Shown piece by piece: positions 1-8,253 of a stretch of DNA of 64,000 nucleotides. The DNA lies in contig CAKPEZ010000003.1 of NCBI GenBank assembly GCA_934149465.1, forward strand, positions 1 to 64,000. The letters are read 5' to 3'. How positions within the stretch are numbered: position 1 is the stretch's first letter; each line of letters begins with the position of its first letter. The notes beneath the pieces were generated by a model, which ran no database searches, was not told the origin of the DNA, and saw nothing but the letters and a program-made list of their open reading frames with translations. The DNA comes from an uncultured Bacilli bacterium (GTDB lineage: Bacteria > Bacillota_I > Bacilli_A > RF39 > UBA660). Made by a program: the position numbers and the translations under genes.

Positions 1-117
1 AAGACGGTAAAGCCTTGAAATATCAATAATATTATAAATATTATAAGTATTATAAATATGGGAGTTCTTACAACTTGTGGCTCAGGCAAGAAATATAAAC
101 AATGTTGTGGTAAATAA
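1..117 (+). pseudogene. SEC-C zinc-motif C-terminal remnant
   Basis: The last codons before the TAA at 115-117 read TTCGSGKKYKQCCGK, the SEC-C zinc-binding signature (CxC/CG-SGKKYK-CCG) found at the C-terminus of SecA and many small SEC-C proteins. The frame is stopped upstream by TGA at 16-18, and between the two lies an AT-rich run with a repeated ATTATAA pattern. The other frame at the window edge (DGKALKYQ) also stops, at 27-29. The piece looks like the decayed end of a SEC-C protein; the body lies outside the window or is lost. Confidence 0.5.
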
Positions 118-157
118 GCTCGCAAATCCTTATAAATAAAGGACTTGTGGGCTTTTT
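118..157 (+). terminator. Rho-independent terminator after SEC-C remnant
   Basis: A 14-bp stem with one A.C mismatch (118-131 with 139-152) is followed by TTTTT at 153-157. It starts directly after the SEC-C stop codon, so it is the original terminator of that gene. Confidence 0.75.
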
Positions 158-244
158 GCTACTTACAATTTTTGGGCAATTTCACCTAAAAAAAGGCGCT
201 TAGATAAGTTTTTTACCTGAATTAACTTTAAATTTTAAAAAGTA

Positions 245-270
245 TGTTATAATTAATCTTGTGAGGTAAA
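245..270 (+). promoter_or_regulatory. Extended -10 promoter and RBS of small broken gene
   Basis: TGT-TATAAT at 245-253 forms an extended -10 element, followed by GTGAGGT (261-267) as ribosome binding site ahead of the ATG at 272. No clear -35 is seen, as is usual for extended -10 promoters. Confidence 0.55.
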
Positions 271-271
271 T

Positions 272-549
272 ATGAATCCAGAAAATTTTGAGGGTACACC
301 AGAATATTATAACAAGCAAAACACTAATAAAGAAAAAATCCAACTGCTCAAGAGTGGAAGCAAGTTCAGGTTCAAACGAATGAATCAGAATTAAATCTTC
401 AACAAGTCATACATTATTATCAAAATGCAACTGATGAACAAAAACATGAGATTATTAATGAAATGAAAAAAGCTGGCTATGATGATGAATTTATTTTCGA
501 GTTTCTTTCTGCTACCGTTGATGAATTTGTACCAAAAAGCAGAAGATAA
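272..549 (+). pseudogene. Frameshifted small hypothetical gene
   Basis: Starting at ATG 272 the frame reads MNPENFEGTPEYYNKQNTNKEK and then runs out of frame at an A-rich tract near 335-341. Shifting one frame gives a smooth continuation (TAQEWKQVQVQTNESEL...) ending in VDEFVPKSRR and TAA at 547-549. Together they make a hydrophilic protein of about 92 residues with a helical, acidic middle. It has its own promoter and RBS. I do not recognise the family. One indel in a homopolymer could be a real mutation or an assembly error. Confidence 0.5.
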
Positions 550-680
550 TAATTAAAATTTCGAAGATCTTTAACAAGGACATCTACAGCATAAAGAAAT
601 CAAAGTATTTGTTGATAAAATATATGAGATTTGTGAAAAAATAATTTGCCTTTAAATATTTATAATTATGCAGATGAGTT
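550..680. other. Gene-free stretch with degraded coding traces
   Basis: Between the small broken gene and the hairpin at 681 there is only a short open run (QHKEIKVFVDKIYEICEKIICL, split here by stops on either side), resembling decayed coding sequence. No promoter, RNA gene or intact ORF is visible. Confidence 0.35.
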
Positions 681-714
681 AAAAAAAGAAATCATTGTTT
701 TGATTTCTTTTTTT
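681..714. terminator. Bidirectional terminator hairpin
   Basis: A perfect 14-bp inverted repeat (681-694 and 701-714, A-rich arm ending in ATCA paired with TGAT and a T-rich arm) can terminate transcription arriving from either side. It lies between the decayed + strand gene and the 3' end of the minus-strand transglutaminase-like gene. Confidence 0.65.
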
Positions 715-820
715 AATCTTTTATATCATAAAATAATATCCGTAAAAAAGTAGAATATTTCATCTGATCTAAATTATTTATATCAAATGTTTTTATAATT
801 TGGATTATATAATTTTACTT

Positions 821-1956
821 TTACTTTTTCTTTTTTGATAGTACATGTGAACTAATTTGTTCAATAGAAGAATGAATACTGTTATATCCTTCGTCTAATA
901 AAATTCTATTTTTTTCTACTATTTTTAAAGTGTTTTCATAACCAGATATAATATTATTTTTTTCTAAAGATGAGTGTGCTATTTCTCTTTTTAACATATA
1001 AAATAATTCGTCAGTACAATCAGTTAGATTAAATAAATCCAAAGAATTCTTTTTTAAGTAAAAATAACCTTTACCATTTATTATAGAAGCCATTAATTTA
1101 TCTTCTATATTTAGAACTGATAAATTAGTTGCATCAAATACAAATTGCTGACCATTTTCATTTATTACTGTAACCGCATGATTACCTAATTTTTTTATTA
1201 TTCCAGAAGCATTTGCTAAGATTGTTAACATTTTAGTTGTTTTTTTAGTATTCTTATTAATATTCCTTACTATATTAGGCTTATATTCAAATATCACTTC
1301 ACCTTTTTTCCTTGGAACAAAACAAGACATTAATAGCGATTCTTTATTACATACTTTTAAAAAATCATTAAGTAAAGCAGAATGTTCTAAACAAACGCCA
1401 CTACCATTTAGTATACTAGTAGCTAAAAAGTTTAAATCATTCGATCTATTAACTTCATTGTACTCATGTTCTTTTGTTACAGAAAAATATCCATTCCATA
1501 AAAGATAAGTATAATAATAGGAAAACTCTAATGCTGTAGATAGTTTTAATTCTAAAGCAATATTCTTATATAATTCTAATATATCTCTATATAATTTTAT
1601 TTCTTTAATATGCTCTTCATTAAATTTATTTTATCTTTAATTTTCTCAGTTAATATCCCAAGCTTTATCGATTCAGACATTTTAGTAAAACCAAATGATT
1701 CTTGTAAAAAAGTAATATAATCCCAATATTCAATTTTTTGGGCATTTTTTTGTTCTTCAGGTGTTAATATTTTATAAAATTCATTATTATCAAATTGTTG
1801 TTTAACATTACCTTCTATAATCATGCGATGAAAAAGTTCTTTTTTTTCTTCTATAGATAATTTTTCATACTTTTCATTATAATAAGTACAAACCTTTTCA
1901 ATTATAATATTTTCATTTTCATTAATTTCTTCTTTTCCATTTAAAGCTTTTTTCAT
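821..1956 (-). pseudogene. Frameshifted transglutaminase-like protein
   Basis: The gene reads on the minus strand from ATG at 1956 (MKKALNGKEE, seven bases after an AGGTG site) to the stop at 821. It is broken by one indel near 1615-1635: the first frame ends in MKSILKK, while the next frame is open without a stop from about 1633 down to 821 (NEEHIKEIKLYRD onwards). The joined product would be about 378 residues. The middle carries GSGVCLEHSALLNDFL, then GNHAVTVINENGQ and FDATN. This is the Cys-His-Asp layout of transglutaminase-like cysteine peptidases. The catalytic residues are intact, so decay is recent or the shift is a sequencing error. The substrate is unknown. Confidence 0.6.
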
Positions 1957-1981
1957 ATCGCACCTCATTCAATGGCTTTAT

Positions 1982-2010
1982 ATTTTAGCATAAAAAAATA
2001 ATAATGTAAA
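1982..2010 (-). promoter_or_regulatory. Promoter of transglutaminase-like gene
   Basis: On the minus strand TTTACA (2010-2005), a 17-base spacer and TAAAAT (1987-1982) form a good vegetative promoter, with a TG at the extended -10 position, about 25 bases upstream of the start codon at 1956. Confidence 0.65.
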
Positions 2011-2290
2011 CGTTAGTTAATTTGAACTTGTAGGAACTTTCTTTTTCTACTTGGCTTGGTATATTGCTTATTTATTTATTGTAATAATAAATAAGGTTAT
2101 TAAATTTGATATTAATTCTATAGATGAAAAGAATTAGAAAATGTTTGATGCCTTGATTTTTGAATCACCAAAATTAAATTTTATGGATATAGAAATGGTT
2201 TGACCTCAAGGGGATAATGTGTATAGAATAAAGAGAATTAAAAATCTTATGATATAATTAATTATATATAGGTATAGAAGTTGAACTGCA
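2011..2290 (+). other. Stretch with decayed membrane-protein fragments
   Basis: No intact gene lies here. On the + strand a short frame (around 2025-2139) encodes a hydrophobic segment (FYLAWYIAYLFIVIINKV) and ends in a stop. A following frame (about 2150-2260) reads DALIFESPKLNFMDIEMV, stop, PQGDNVYRIKRIKNLMI. They look like remnants of one or two lost genes. Confidence 0.35.
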
Positions 2291-3011
2291 ATGAGACCAT
2301 ATGATAATAGAATAAAGTACTTTGAATTATTAATGAAATATGATGATATATCAAATTATAAAAAGTATGAATTACCAAAAGGTTTCCATTATATTGAAAG
2401 TGGGGAATTTACATCATTTGAAAAAAGGTTTAGAATGTTTTCATAATTTTTGTGATTTATTCATATCTGAGTTACCAAAACGGTGTTTATTTATAGTCGA
2501 TAATATAACTTTAAAAAAAGTAGGAACTGCTACTATATCATTGTTGAAGGAACCTAAGTATGGATATGATGGCGCAGTAGATTGGATTGCTATAAAAAAG
2601 AGATATCAAGGATAACATTTGGTTATACCTCTCATAAGTAAAGCCATAGAGATAGCAAATAATCTTTATCATAATAAATTAGTACTGCATATTCAAACTA
2701 CAACATGTTCAGCAGAAAAATTATATTTAGATTATGGCTTTGAAATATTAAATAAAGAAGAAAGAACAGGATGGGGCATTTTAAGAATGCTAACTAGTCA
2801 GTCTAAACTAAATGAATACAATATTTTATCTCAAGAAGAAATATTAGATATAAAGAATGTAGAAATTGAAAGACAACTTACAGAAATGTATGGTACAAAA
2901 GACTTTAATTATGAAGTTTGGTATAAAAATGGACTTCATAATGTTTATACATATCTTAATGGAAAAACTTATGAATATGAATACTTTATGGAAGATGATA
3001 AATTTTTCTAA
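2291..3011 (+). pseudogene. Broken GNAT acetyltransferase
   Basis: ATG at 2291 opens MRPYDNRIKYFELLMKYDD. The frame shifts at an A-run near 2425, continues as the GNAT core (VGTATISLL, DWIAIKKRYQG), meets a TAA at 2613-2615 where GNAT proteins have the acetyl-CoA-binding Q/R-x-x-G-x-G/A loop, and continues in the same frame as HLVIPLISKAIEIANN...LYLDYGFEILN. The joined product would be about 240 residues with an unusual acidic, tyrosine-rich tail (NGLHNVYTYLNGKTYEYEYF). Two lesions in one gene make a real pseudogene more likely than an assembly error. Confidence 0.65.
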
Positions 3012-3053
3012 AAGAAGTAGTAAAAAAACAACAAAAAGCTAAAAACGGATATT

Positions 3054-3090
3054 AAAAAAGAGAAAAGTATTATTTATTTACTTTTCTCTT
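3054..3090 (-). terminator. Terminator of the minus-strand sigma factor
   Basis: A perfect 12-bp inverted repeat (3058-3069 with 3079-3090) overlaps the last codons and stop of the sigma gene. On the minus strand it is followed by a T-run (complement of 3054-3059). Confidence 0.7.
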
Positions 3091-3783
3091 AGCTTTTGAT
3101 TGTGTATTTGAATTTAACTCGATAATTCCTTCTTCATTTAATTGCTGTTTTATTTTTTCTAAAGTTCTTGTTATTAATCTTGAAATACGTGGTTGACTAA
3201 CAGACATCATTTTTGCTATTTCTTGTTGAGAATATGTTTTATTATTGTAAAATCCAAAAAAAAGTTTAATTATTTCTTTTTCACGATCAGGTAATTTTTC
3301 AATGATGTCTTGAATAGCTTTGTAGGTTACTTTTTTTTCGTAATCTTCTTCTATATTGATTGTTCTATCAGTAGTAGCTTCTTCATAGTCTTTATCTTCT
3401 TCATAAATACCAGCAATCTGAGTATTCAAACTATAAAAATGATTTTTTTGCTCTCTTTTTAATTTTCTTAAAAGCATTAATATTTCGTTATTAATGCATT
3501 TTGAAGCATATGTAGAAAATAGCACATCTTTTGATTTATTATATGTTTTTGCTGCTTTTATTAAGCCAATGTTTCCAATTGAGATTAAATCCTTTTTGTT
3601 ATATGGAATACGTAAATAACTATTGATTACAATGTATATAACAAATCTGATGTTGTGTTTTACTATTGTTGTAAGTGCTTCTTTGTCACCTTGTTGAACT
3701 TTGCCTAAAAGTCTATGTGTTTCTTCTTTACTTAATTGCTCTGGTAGATTGTCAAGATCTAAAAAAAATTCTTCTTTTTTCAT
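3070..3783 (-). CDS. Sigma-70 family factor (SigE/SigK/SigG-like, divergent)
   Basis: This 237-residue protein has sigma region 2 (about residues 30-110: HNIRFVIYIV, DLISIGNIGLIKAAKTY, FSTYASKCINNEIL) and region 4 (about 150-220: LPDREKEIIKLFFGF, SQQEIAKMMSVSQPRISRLITRTLEKI). The layout matches sporulation-type sigma factors, but the central part and the charged tail differ, and a separate clear sigK is present at 46.4 kb, so this is a paralogue of unknown regulon. The start at 3783 follows AAGGAGA. It has a very strong vegetative promoter of its own and a terminator. It borders a decaying accessory region, so it may have arrived or been kept with it. Confidence 0.8.
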   Translation of the reverse strand: MKKEEFFLDLDNLPEQLSKEETHRLLGKVQQGDKEALTTIVKHNIRFVIYIVINSYLRIPYNKKDLISIGNIGLIKAAKTYNKSKDVLFSTYASKCINNEILMLLRKLKREQKNHFYSLNTQIAGIYEEDKDYEEATTDRTINIEEDYEKKVTYKAIQDIIEKLPDREKEIIKLFFGFYNNKTYSQQEIAKMMSVSQPRISRLITRTLEKIKQQLNEEGIIELNSNTQSKAKRKVNK

Positions 3784-3840
3784 AATAAAATTATCTCCTT
3801 TTTTTTCTTTTTAAGCATAATGCTCCGTTTTTTTCCAGCT

Positions 3841-3868
3841 ATTATAGCAAATATTCTATTTTTGTCAA
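3841..3868 (-). promoter_or_regulatory. Strong promoter of the sigma factor gene
   Basis: On the minus strand TTGACA (3868-3863), a 16-base spacer and TATAAT (3846-3841) are both perfect consensus, with TGC forming an extended -10. It predicts strong vegetative expression rather than sporulation-only expression. Confidence 0.8.
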
Positions 3869-3952
3869 GTTTCGATTGAATTTGCTTGTAATATCCCCCG
3901 ATAATTTCTTTCATTTAGGGAGTTATATGTACTATCTTGCTTAATTAATGTA

Positions 3953-3961
3953 TGCTATAAT
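3953..3961 (+). promoter_or_regulatory. Extended -10 promoter of the GNAT operon
   Basis: TGC-TATAAT at 3953-3961 lies 40 bases upstream of the GTG start at 4001. No consensus -35 is found at 16-18 bases. It is divergent from the sigma factor promoter. Confidence 0.55.
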
Positions 3962-4000
3962 ATAGATAAACATAAAAATATTAGTTCGGAGGAGAAAAAA

Positions 4001-4579
4001 GTGGAAAAGTTTAAACATGTAATACCTTCCAAAAAATATGAAGGAAAAGCAATTGATTATATAAATGAATTTTATAAGTATGGTTCACAAATTAATGGAG
4101 TAGGTGGATTACGTAAATATCTGAATGATTATGATAAGTGGCTTCAGAAATTAGATGATGATAAAAATAGATCTCTATCTGAAGAACATGTACCTGCTGA
4201 AACATTTTTTCTTGTGAGAACTTTAGATGATAAAATTGTTGGCATGATTAATATAAGACTTGCTTTAAATGAAAAACTAAAGAAGTTTGGTGGTCATATA
4301 GGTTATAGCATTAGACCAACTGAGAGAAATAAAGGATATAATAAGATTAACTTATATCTAGGATTGTTATTTTGTCAAAAACATGAAATAAGAGAAGTCT
4401 TTATGGATTGTGATAAAGATAATGTTGCCTCTGCTAAAACAATAATAGCGCTAGGTGGCAAGTTAGTTAGAGAATATTATGATGATGAAAATGATCATTG
4501 TATTGTTCAGGACTATATAATAGATGTAAGTAAAGCTATTAAAGATAATGAAAATATATATAAGCCATTTATAGACTAG
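4001..4579 (+). CDS. GNAT family N-acetyltransferase
   Basis: The 192-residue protein has the GNAT fold: an N-terminal region ending in SLSEEHVPAETFFLVRTLDDKIVGMINIRLAL (strands beta1-beta4, residues about 60-90), HIGYSIRPTERNKGYNKINLYLGL (acetyl-CoA loop, residues about 100-122) and VFMDCDKDNVASAKTIIALGGKLV (C-terminal motif B). It resembles the predicted acetyltransferase group COG3981. In the pyrophosphate loop the usual R-x-x-G-x-G/A reads RNKGYN. The GTG start at 4001 follows GGAGGAG. It is the first gene of a likely operon with the NERD protein. The substrate is unknown. Confidence 0.8.
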   Translation: MEKFKHVIPSKKYEGKAIDYINEFYKYGSQINGVGGLRKYLNDYDKWLQKLDDDKNRSLSEEHVPAETFFLVRTLDDKIVGMINIRLALNEKLKKFGGHIGYSIRPTERNKGYNKINLYLGLLFCQKHEIREVFMDCDKDNVASAKTIIALGGKLVREYYDDENDHCIVQDYIIDVSKAIKDNENIYKPFID

Positions 4580-4598
4580 AGAAGAAAGAGGAACTTAT

Positions 4599-5606
4599 AT
4601 GGGAATAATTAGTAATCTATTAAATGTATATAGGTTTAAAGATACTATTTTTTATAAAGAAAATAGTGATTTACAAGATAAATATGATGCTTTAAAAAAA
4701 CTACTTCAAAAGTATCCTAATAATGAAGAATTATTAAGTGAGATGTTTATTGTAAAAAAAGGATTAGATGGAGAAAATGAAATTGCATATCAATTGAAAA
4801 AGTCTAATATAGGAATGTATGTTTTGCGTGATATAAAGGTGAAATTTGAGAATATGACTGCTCAGATAGATTATATTGTTATTACTCCGGTATTTATTTA
4901 CTATATTGAGTGCAAGAATTTAGTTGGAAATATTACTGTAACTGAAAAAGGAGATTTTATTAGAGAATTTATGGTAAATGGGAAAAAGATTAAGAAGGGG
5001 ATGTATTCTCCTTTAAGACAAGTAGAAGCCCAAAGAGAGGTCTTGAGAAAAATTTGGAATAGTAAATCTTCTAGTATTACAAAAATATTTGATTCTAAGA
5101 ATTTTGATTATTTTAGAAGAGTATTGGTAGTTGTAGCTAATCAGGAAACAATTTTAAATACAAGTAGAGCACCTAAGGATATAAAATATAAGATACTAAG
5201 AGCAGATGGTTTGGTTAGACAAATTGAGTATGATTTATTTCATAGAAAAGAAAGCGATTATTATGGTAGCAAAAAGGATATGGAGTCATTTGCTAAAGGC
5301 TATCTTGATTTACATCAAAAAGAAGATATAGATTATTATGAGTATTATAAAAATAAATATAGTATTTGTGATATTGATGTTTTGTCTGATGAAGAGTTAA
5401 GAGAGAAATTAATTGCTTTTCGGAAAGAAAGATCAAATGAATTACATGTTCCAGCTTATTATGTTTTTACTAATGATGAGTTAGAGGAACTTATTAAATT
5501 AAGACCAAAGTCAGTCGAAGAACTTAAGAGCGTGAAGGTATTATCGCCAGTGAAAGTAAAAACACATGGTGAATATTTAACTAAAATAATAAATGGAGAA
5601 GACTAA
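4599..5606 (+). CDS. NERD-domain protein with C-terminal HRDC-like domain
   Basis: The 335-residue protein carries a NERD (nuclease-related) domain at about residues 50-170: GENEIAYQLKK, a central TAQIDYIVITPVFIYYIECKN with the D...ExK pattern of the PD-(D/E)xK-like fold, and GKKIKKGMYSPLRQVEAQREVLRKI. The C-terminal 70 residues (LREKLIAFRKERSNELHVPAYYVFTNDELEELIKLRP) look like an HRDC nucleic-acid-binding domain. NERD-HRDC proteins are common in Bacillota and presumed to act on DNA, but their role is not established. It follows the GNAT gene by 19 bases and is 1 base upstream of the next gene, so the three are probably co-transcribed. Confidence 0.8.
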   Translation: MGIISNLLNVYRFKDTIFYKENSDLQDKYDALKKLLQKYPNNEELLSEMFIVKKGLDGENEIAYQLKKSNIGMYVLRDIKVKFENMTAQIDYIVITPVFIYYIECKNLVGNITVTEKGDFIREFMVNGKKIKKGMYSPLRQVEAQREVLRKIWNSKSSSITKIFDSKNFDYFRRVLVVVANQETILNTSRAPKDIKYKILRADGLVRQIEYDLFHRKESDYYGSKKDMESFAKGYLDLHQKEDIDYYEYYKNKYSICDIDVLSDEELREKLIAFRKERSNELHVPAYYVFTNDELEELIKLRPKSVEELKSVKVLSPVKVKTHGEYLTKIINGED

Positions 5607-5607
5607 T

Positions 5608-5901
5608 ATGAAAGTAGTAACACTGTGCGGAAGTTTTAAATTTAAAGACGATATGATGAGACTAGCAGAAGAGATGACTTTAAATGGAGAGTGTATTCTT
5701 ACTCCAGTTTATCATGTTCTTAATGATAAAATTTTTACTAAGGAAGAAATAAGTAATTTAAAACAGTCGCATTTAAAGAGAATTGAAATGTCAGATGCGA
5801 TATTTGTAATAAATAAAAATAAATATATTGGAGATAGTACTAGGAAAGAAATAGAATATGCTAAAAAAATTGGAAAAGAAATTCGTTTCTTGGAATATTA
5901 A
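5608..5901 (+). CDS. Small nucleoside 2-deoxyribosyltransferase-like protein
   Basis: The 97-residue protein starts best at ATG 5608 (MKVVTLCGSFKFKDD), because GGAG at 5595-5598 is then nine bases away; an upstream in-frame ATG at 5593 would overlap the NERD gene. It has the compact Rossmann-like fold of the NDT/DUF4406 group: an opening VTLCGS strand-loop, MSDAIFVINKNKYIGDSTRKEIEYAKKIGKEIRFLEY with the conserved S/T-x-x-E catalytic-type glutamate. Enzymes of this group cleave or exchange the base of deoxynucleosides or nucleotides. It is last in the operon and followed by a terminator. Confidence 0.7.
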   Translation: MKVVTLCGSFKFKDDMMRLAEEMTLNGECILTPVYHVLNDKIFTKEEISNLKQSHLKRIEMSDAIFVINKNKYIGDSTRKEIEYAKKIGKEIRFLEY

Positions 5902-5927
5902 AAGCTATGCAGATCTAAAGTTAATTT

Positions 5928-5960
5928 GACGTTGACATCTATGATGATAACGTCTTTTTT
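5928..5960 (+). terminator. Rho-independent terminator
   Basis: GACGTT (5928-5933) pairs with AACGTC (5949-5954), with an inner CATC/GATG stem, followed by TTTTTT at 5955-5960. It ends the 4001-5901 operon. Confidence 0.8.
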
Positions 5961-6035
5961 ATACTTTATTAATTATAATTTTAGAGATTATGATATAATG
6001 ATTATAAAGAGAATAGATGCAAAGAGGTTGTAGTA

Positions 6036-8240
6036 ATGAGAAATAAAAGTTATTATAAAAATTTAGATATAATTAGAGTTGTTGCTTGTATAGCAGTTTT
6101 GTTATATCATTTTGGTTTATTAAAGGGTGGTTATTTAGCGGTTTGTACGTTTTTTGTATTAAGTGGGTATTTGTCAGTTGTATCTCTTTTTAGGAAAGAT
6201 AAAGTTTCTTTAAAAGAATATTATTATAATCGTCTTTTAAAATTATATTTACCTATGTTTGTAGTAACTTTGATTACAGTAAGCGTTGTTTCCTTGTTTC
6301 CTAATATTAATTATTTAAATTTAAAACCTGAGGTAACGTCTATTTTACTTGGCTATAATAATTATTGGCAATTAGGAGCAAATGCAGATTATTTTGCTAG
6401 ACATACTGATTCTCCTTTTATACATATGTGGTATATTTCAATTTTACTTCAGTTTGATTTGATTTTTCCTTTTATTTATAAGATGTTAGATGGCTTAAGA
6501 AAGAAATTTAATAGATTTATTCCAGCTTTTCTTACAGGAATATTGACAATTTTCTTTATGGGATATTTTTATATATTTAGTTTAAATCATGGAATAATGG
6601 AGATTTACTATGATACTTTTGCTAGGATTTTTTCTTTACTATTTGGCGTTTTTATAGGATTTATTCATTGTTATTATGGATCTTTTCTTTTAGATTTTTT
6701 AAAGAAAAAACCATTTAGTAAGATAATGTTTTATACATTTTTAGGATTACTTGTTATTTTATATTTTCTTGTTTCGGCAGAATCATCATATTTTACTCTC
6801 GGAATGATTGCAGTTACTTTAATTAGTGGTTTAATTTTAGATTATGCAGTACTTGATTCTAGTGAAGAGTTATCTATTTTTGATAAAGTTATTAAGTCAT
6901 TAGCAAGTAAGTCTTATTATATTTATTTACTTCAGTATCCAGTATTATTCTTGTTTGAAAAAATGGAATTAGGGAATAACTTATTTATAATGATCTTCTT
7001 AATATTAGTAATTTCATATATCTTAAGTTTTGCTTTAAATATTAAAAATAAAGAATATAAAATACTAAGATATTTTCTATATATTGTAGTTATGCTAATA
7101 ACTACATATGGAGGATATCTATATTACTTAGCTAAGGATTATACTGAAGAGATGAAAGAATTAAAAAATCAATTAGCAGTTAATGCAGAATATCTTTTAG
7201 AAAGTAAAGAAAAATATCAGGATGCTTTAAAAAAAGAAGAAGATAACTGGAATAATATTTTAAAAGACTTTGCTAATGGAGAAGAACAGATAAAAGAAGT
7301 AGTATCTAATTTACCAATTCTTGGTTTAGGAGATTCTGTAATGCTAGGTGCAATTGATAGCCTTTATAAGACTTTTCCTAATGGATATATAGATGCTAAA
7401 GTATCAAGAACAGCATGGGAAGTAGGAAATATTTTAGATTCTTTAGAAAAAAGTGGTACTCTTGGTAATCCAGTTATTATTAATTTGGGTGCTAATGGAG
7501 ATTGTAGTAATAAGTATCGAACATATTTAATGAATAGATTTGGTAATAGAAAAGTATTTTGGCTTAATACGACCAATGATCTTAAATTTAATGAAAAAAT
7601 AAAAGAGTTTGCTAAGGATTATCCTAATTTATATGTTATTGACTGGAATAGTTATTCTAAAGATCATCCTGAATATTTTGTTTATGATGGAATTCACTTA
7701 ACAGGAAAAGGAAGAAGAGAATTTGCGAAACTTATTTATGATAATATTTATAATGTTTATTTAAAAGAATATCGTGATAAAGTAAATAGTGCTTTGGAAG
7801 AACATGAAAATTCTCTTCGTAAAAAGATTAGTTTTTTAGGAAATGACTTATTACTTAATGCTTTTAGTGATATTAAAGAAGAGTTTGATGATTCTAATTA
7901 TATTATTGATAAAGATTTTACTTTTAATAAGTTAAAAGTAAAATTAGAAAATGATAATTCTCTTACTTATAGATTAGTCTTTTTATTAGATAATTCTCTT
8001 AATATAAGTAAAAAAGAGTATTTAGAATTATTTGATTTATGCAAAGATAAGGAAGTCTATATCTTAAGTATTAATAATAATCTTAAGGATCTAGATTTAA
8101 GTAATTATCCTAATATTAAGGTATTATCTTTTTATGAAGAAATTCTTCTTCATAAGGACTATCTATTAGCAGACGGAATTCACTTAAGCAATTCTGGTAA
8201 TAAAGCTTTAGTTAATTATTTAAATGAATCTTTAAAATGA
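6036..8240 (+). CDS. OatA-like acyltransferase with tandem SGNH domains
   Basis: The 734-residue protein has an N-terminal acyltransferase-3 membrane domain (residues about 5-365, around ten hydrophobic helices, with LLYHFGLLKGGYLAVCTFFVLSGY including the conserved His), a helical linker (about 370-425), and an extracellular SGNH esterase/transferase domain: GLGDSVMLGA at about 428 (nucleophile Ser), NLGANGD near 485 and YDGIHLTGKG near 550 (Asp/His). This is the OatA layout, which O-acetylates MurNAc of peptidoglycan and gives lysozyme resistance. Unusually, a further 180 residues repeat the SGNH pattern in degenerate form: FLGNDLLLNA at about 599 lacks the serine, while ADGIHLSNSG at about 711 keeps Asp and His. 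It has its own extended -10 promoter (TGATATAAT near 5990-6000). Confidence 0.85.
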   Translation: MRNKSYYKNLDIIRVVACIAVLLYHFGLLKGGYLAVCTFFVLSGYLSVVSLFRKDKVSLKEYYYNRLLKLYLPMFVVTLITVSVVSLFPNINYLNLKPEVTSILLGYNNYWQLGANADYFARHTDSPFIHMWYISILLQFDLIFPFIYKMLDGLRKKFNRFIPAFLTGILTIFFMGYFYIFSLNHGIMEIYYDTFARIFSLLFGVFIGFIHCYYGSFLLDFLKKKPFSKIMFYTFLGLLVILYFLVSAESSYFTLGMIAVTLISGLILDYAVLDSSEELSIFDKVIKSLASKSYYIYLLQYPVLFLFEKMELGNNLFIMIFLILVISYILSFALNIKNKEYKILRYFLYIVVMLITTYGGYLYYLAKDYTEEMKELKNQLAVNAEYLLESKEKYQDALKKEEDNWNNILKDFANGEEQIKEVVSNLPILGLGDSVMLGAIDSLYKTFPNGYIDAKVSRTAWEVGNILDSLEKSGTLGNPVIINLGANGDCSNKYRTYLMNRFGNRKVFWLNTTNDLKFNEKIKEFAKDYPNLYVIDWNSYSKDHPEYFVYDGIHLTGKGRREFAKLIYDNIYNVYLKEYRDKVNSALEEHENSLRKKISFLGNDLLLNAFSDIKEEFDDSNYIIDKDFTFNKLKVKLENDNSLTYRLVFLLDNSLNISKKEYLELFDLCKDKEVYILSINNNLKDLDLSNYPNIKVLSFYEEILLHKDYLLADGIHLSNSGNKALVNYLNESLK

Positions 8241-8253
8241 AAGAGATGATTTT

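Noticed and set aside
2040..2140. Hydrophobic short frame as an intact small membrane protein
   Set aside because: It lacks a start codon with an SD and is surrounded by decayed sequence.
2150..2260. TGA within a readable frame (MV-TGA-PQGDN) that could suggest TGA as Trp
   Set aside because: All intact genes use TGG for Trp and some end in TGA (for example the serine recombinase), so the standard bacterial code applies; this piece is decayed.
4599..5901. NERD protein plus NDT-like protein as an anti-phage defence operon
   Set aside because: Both are common stand-alone genes in Bacillota and no further defence partner is present; the sequence alone does not support a defence role.
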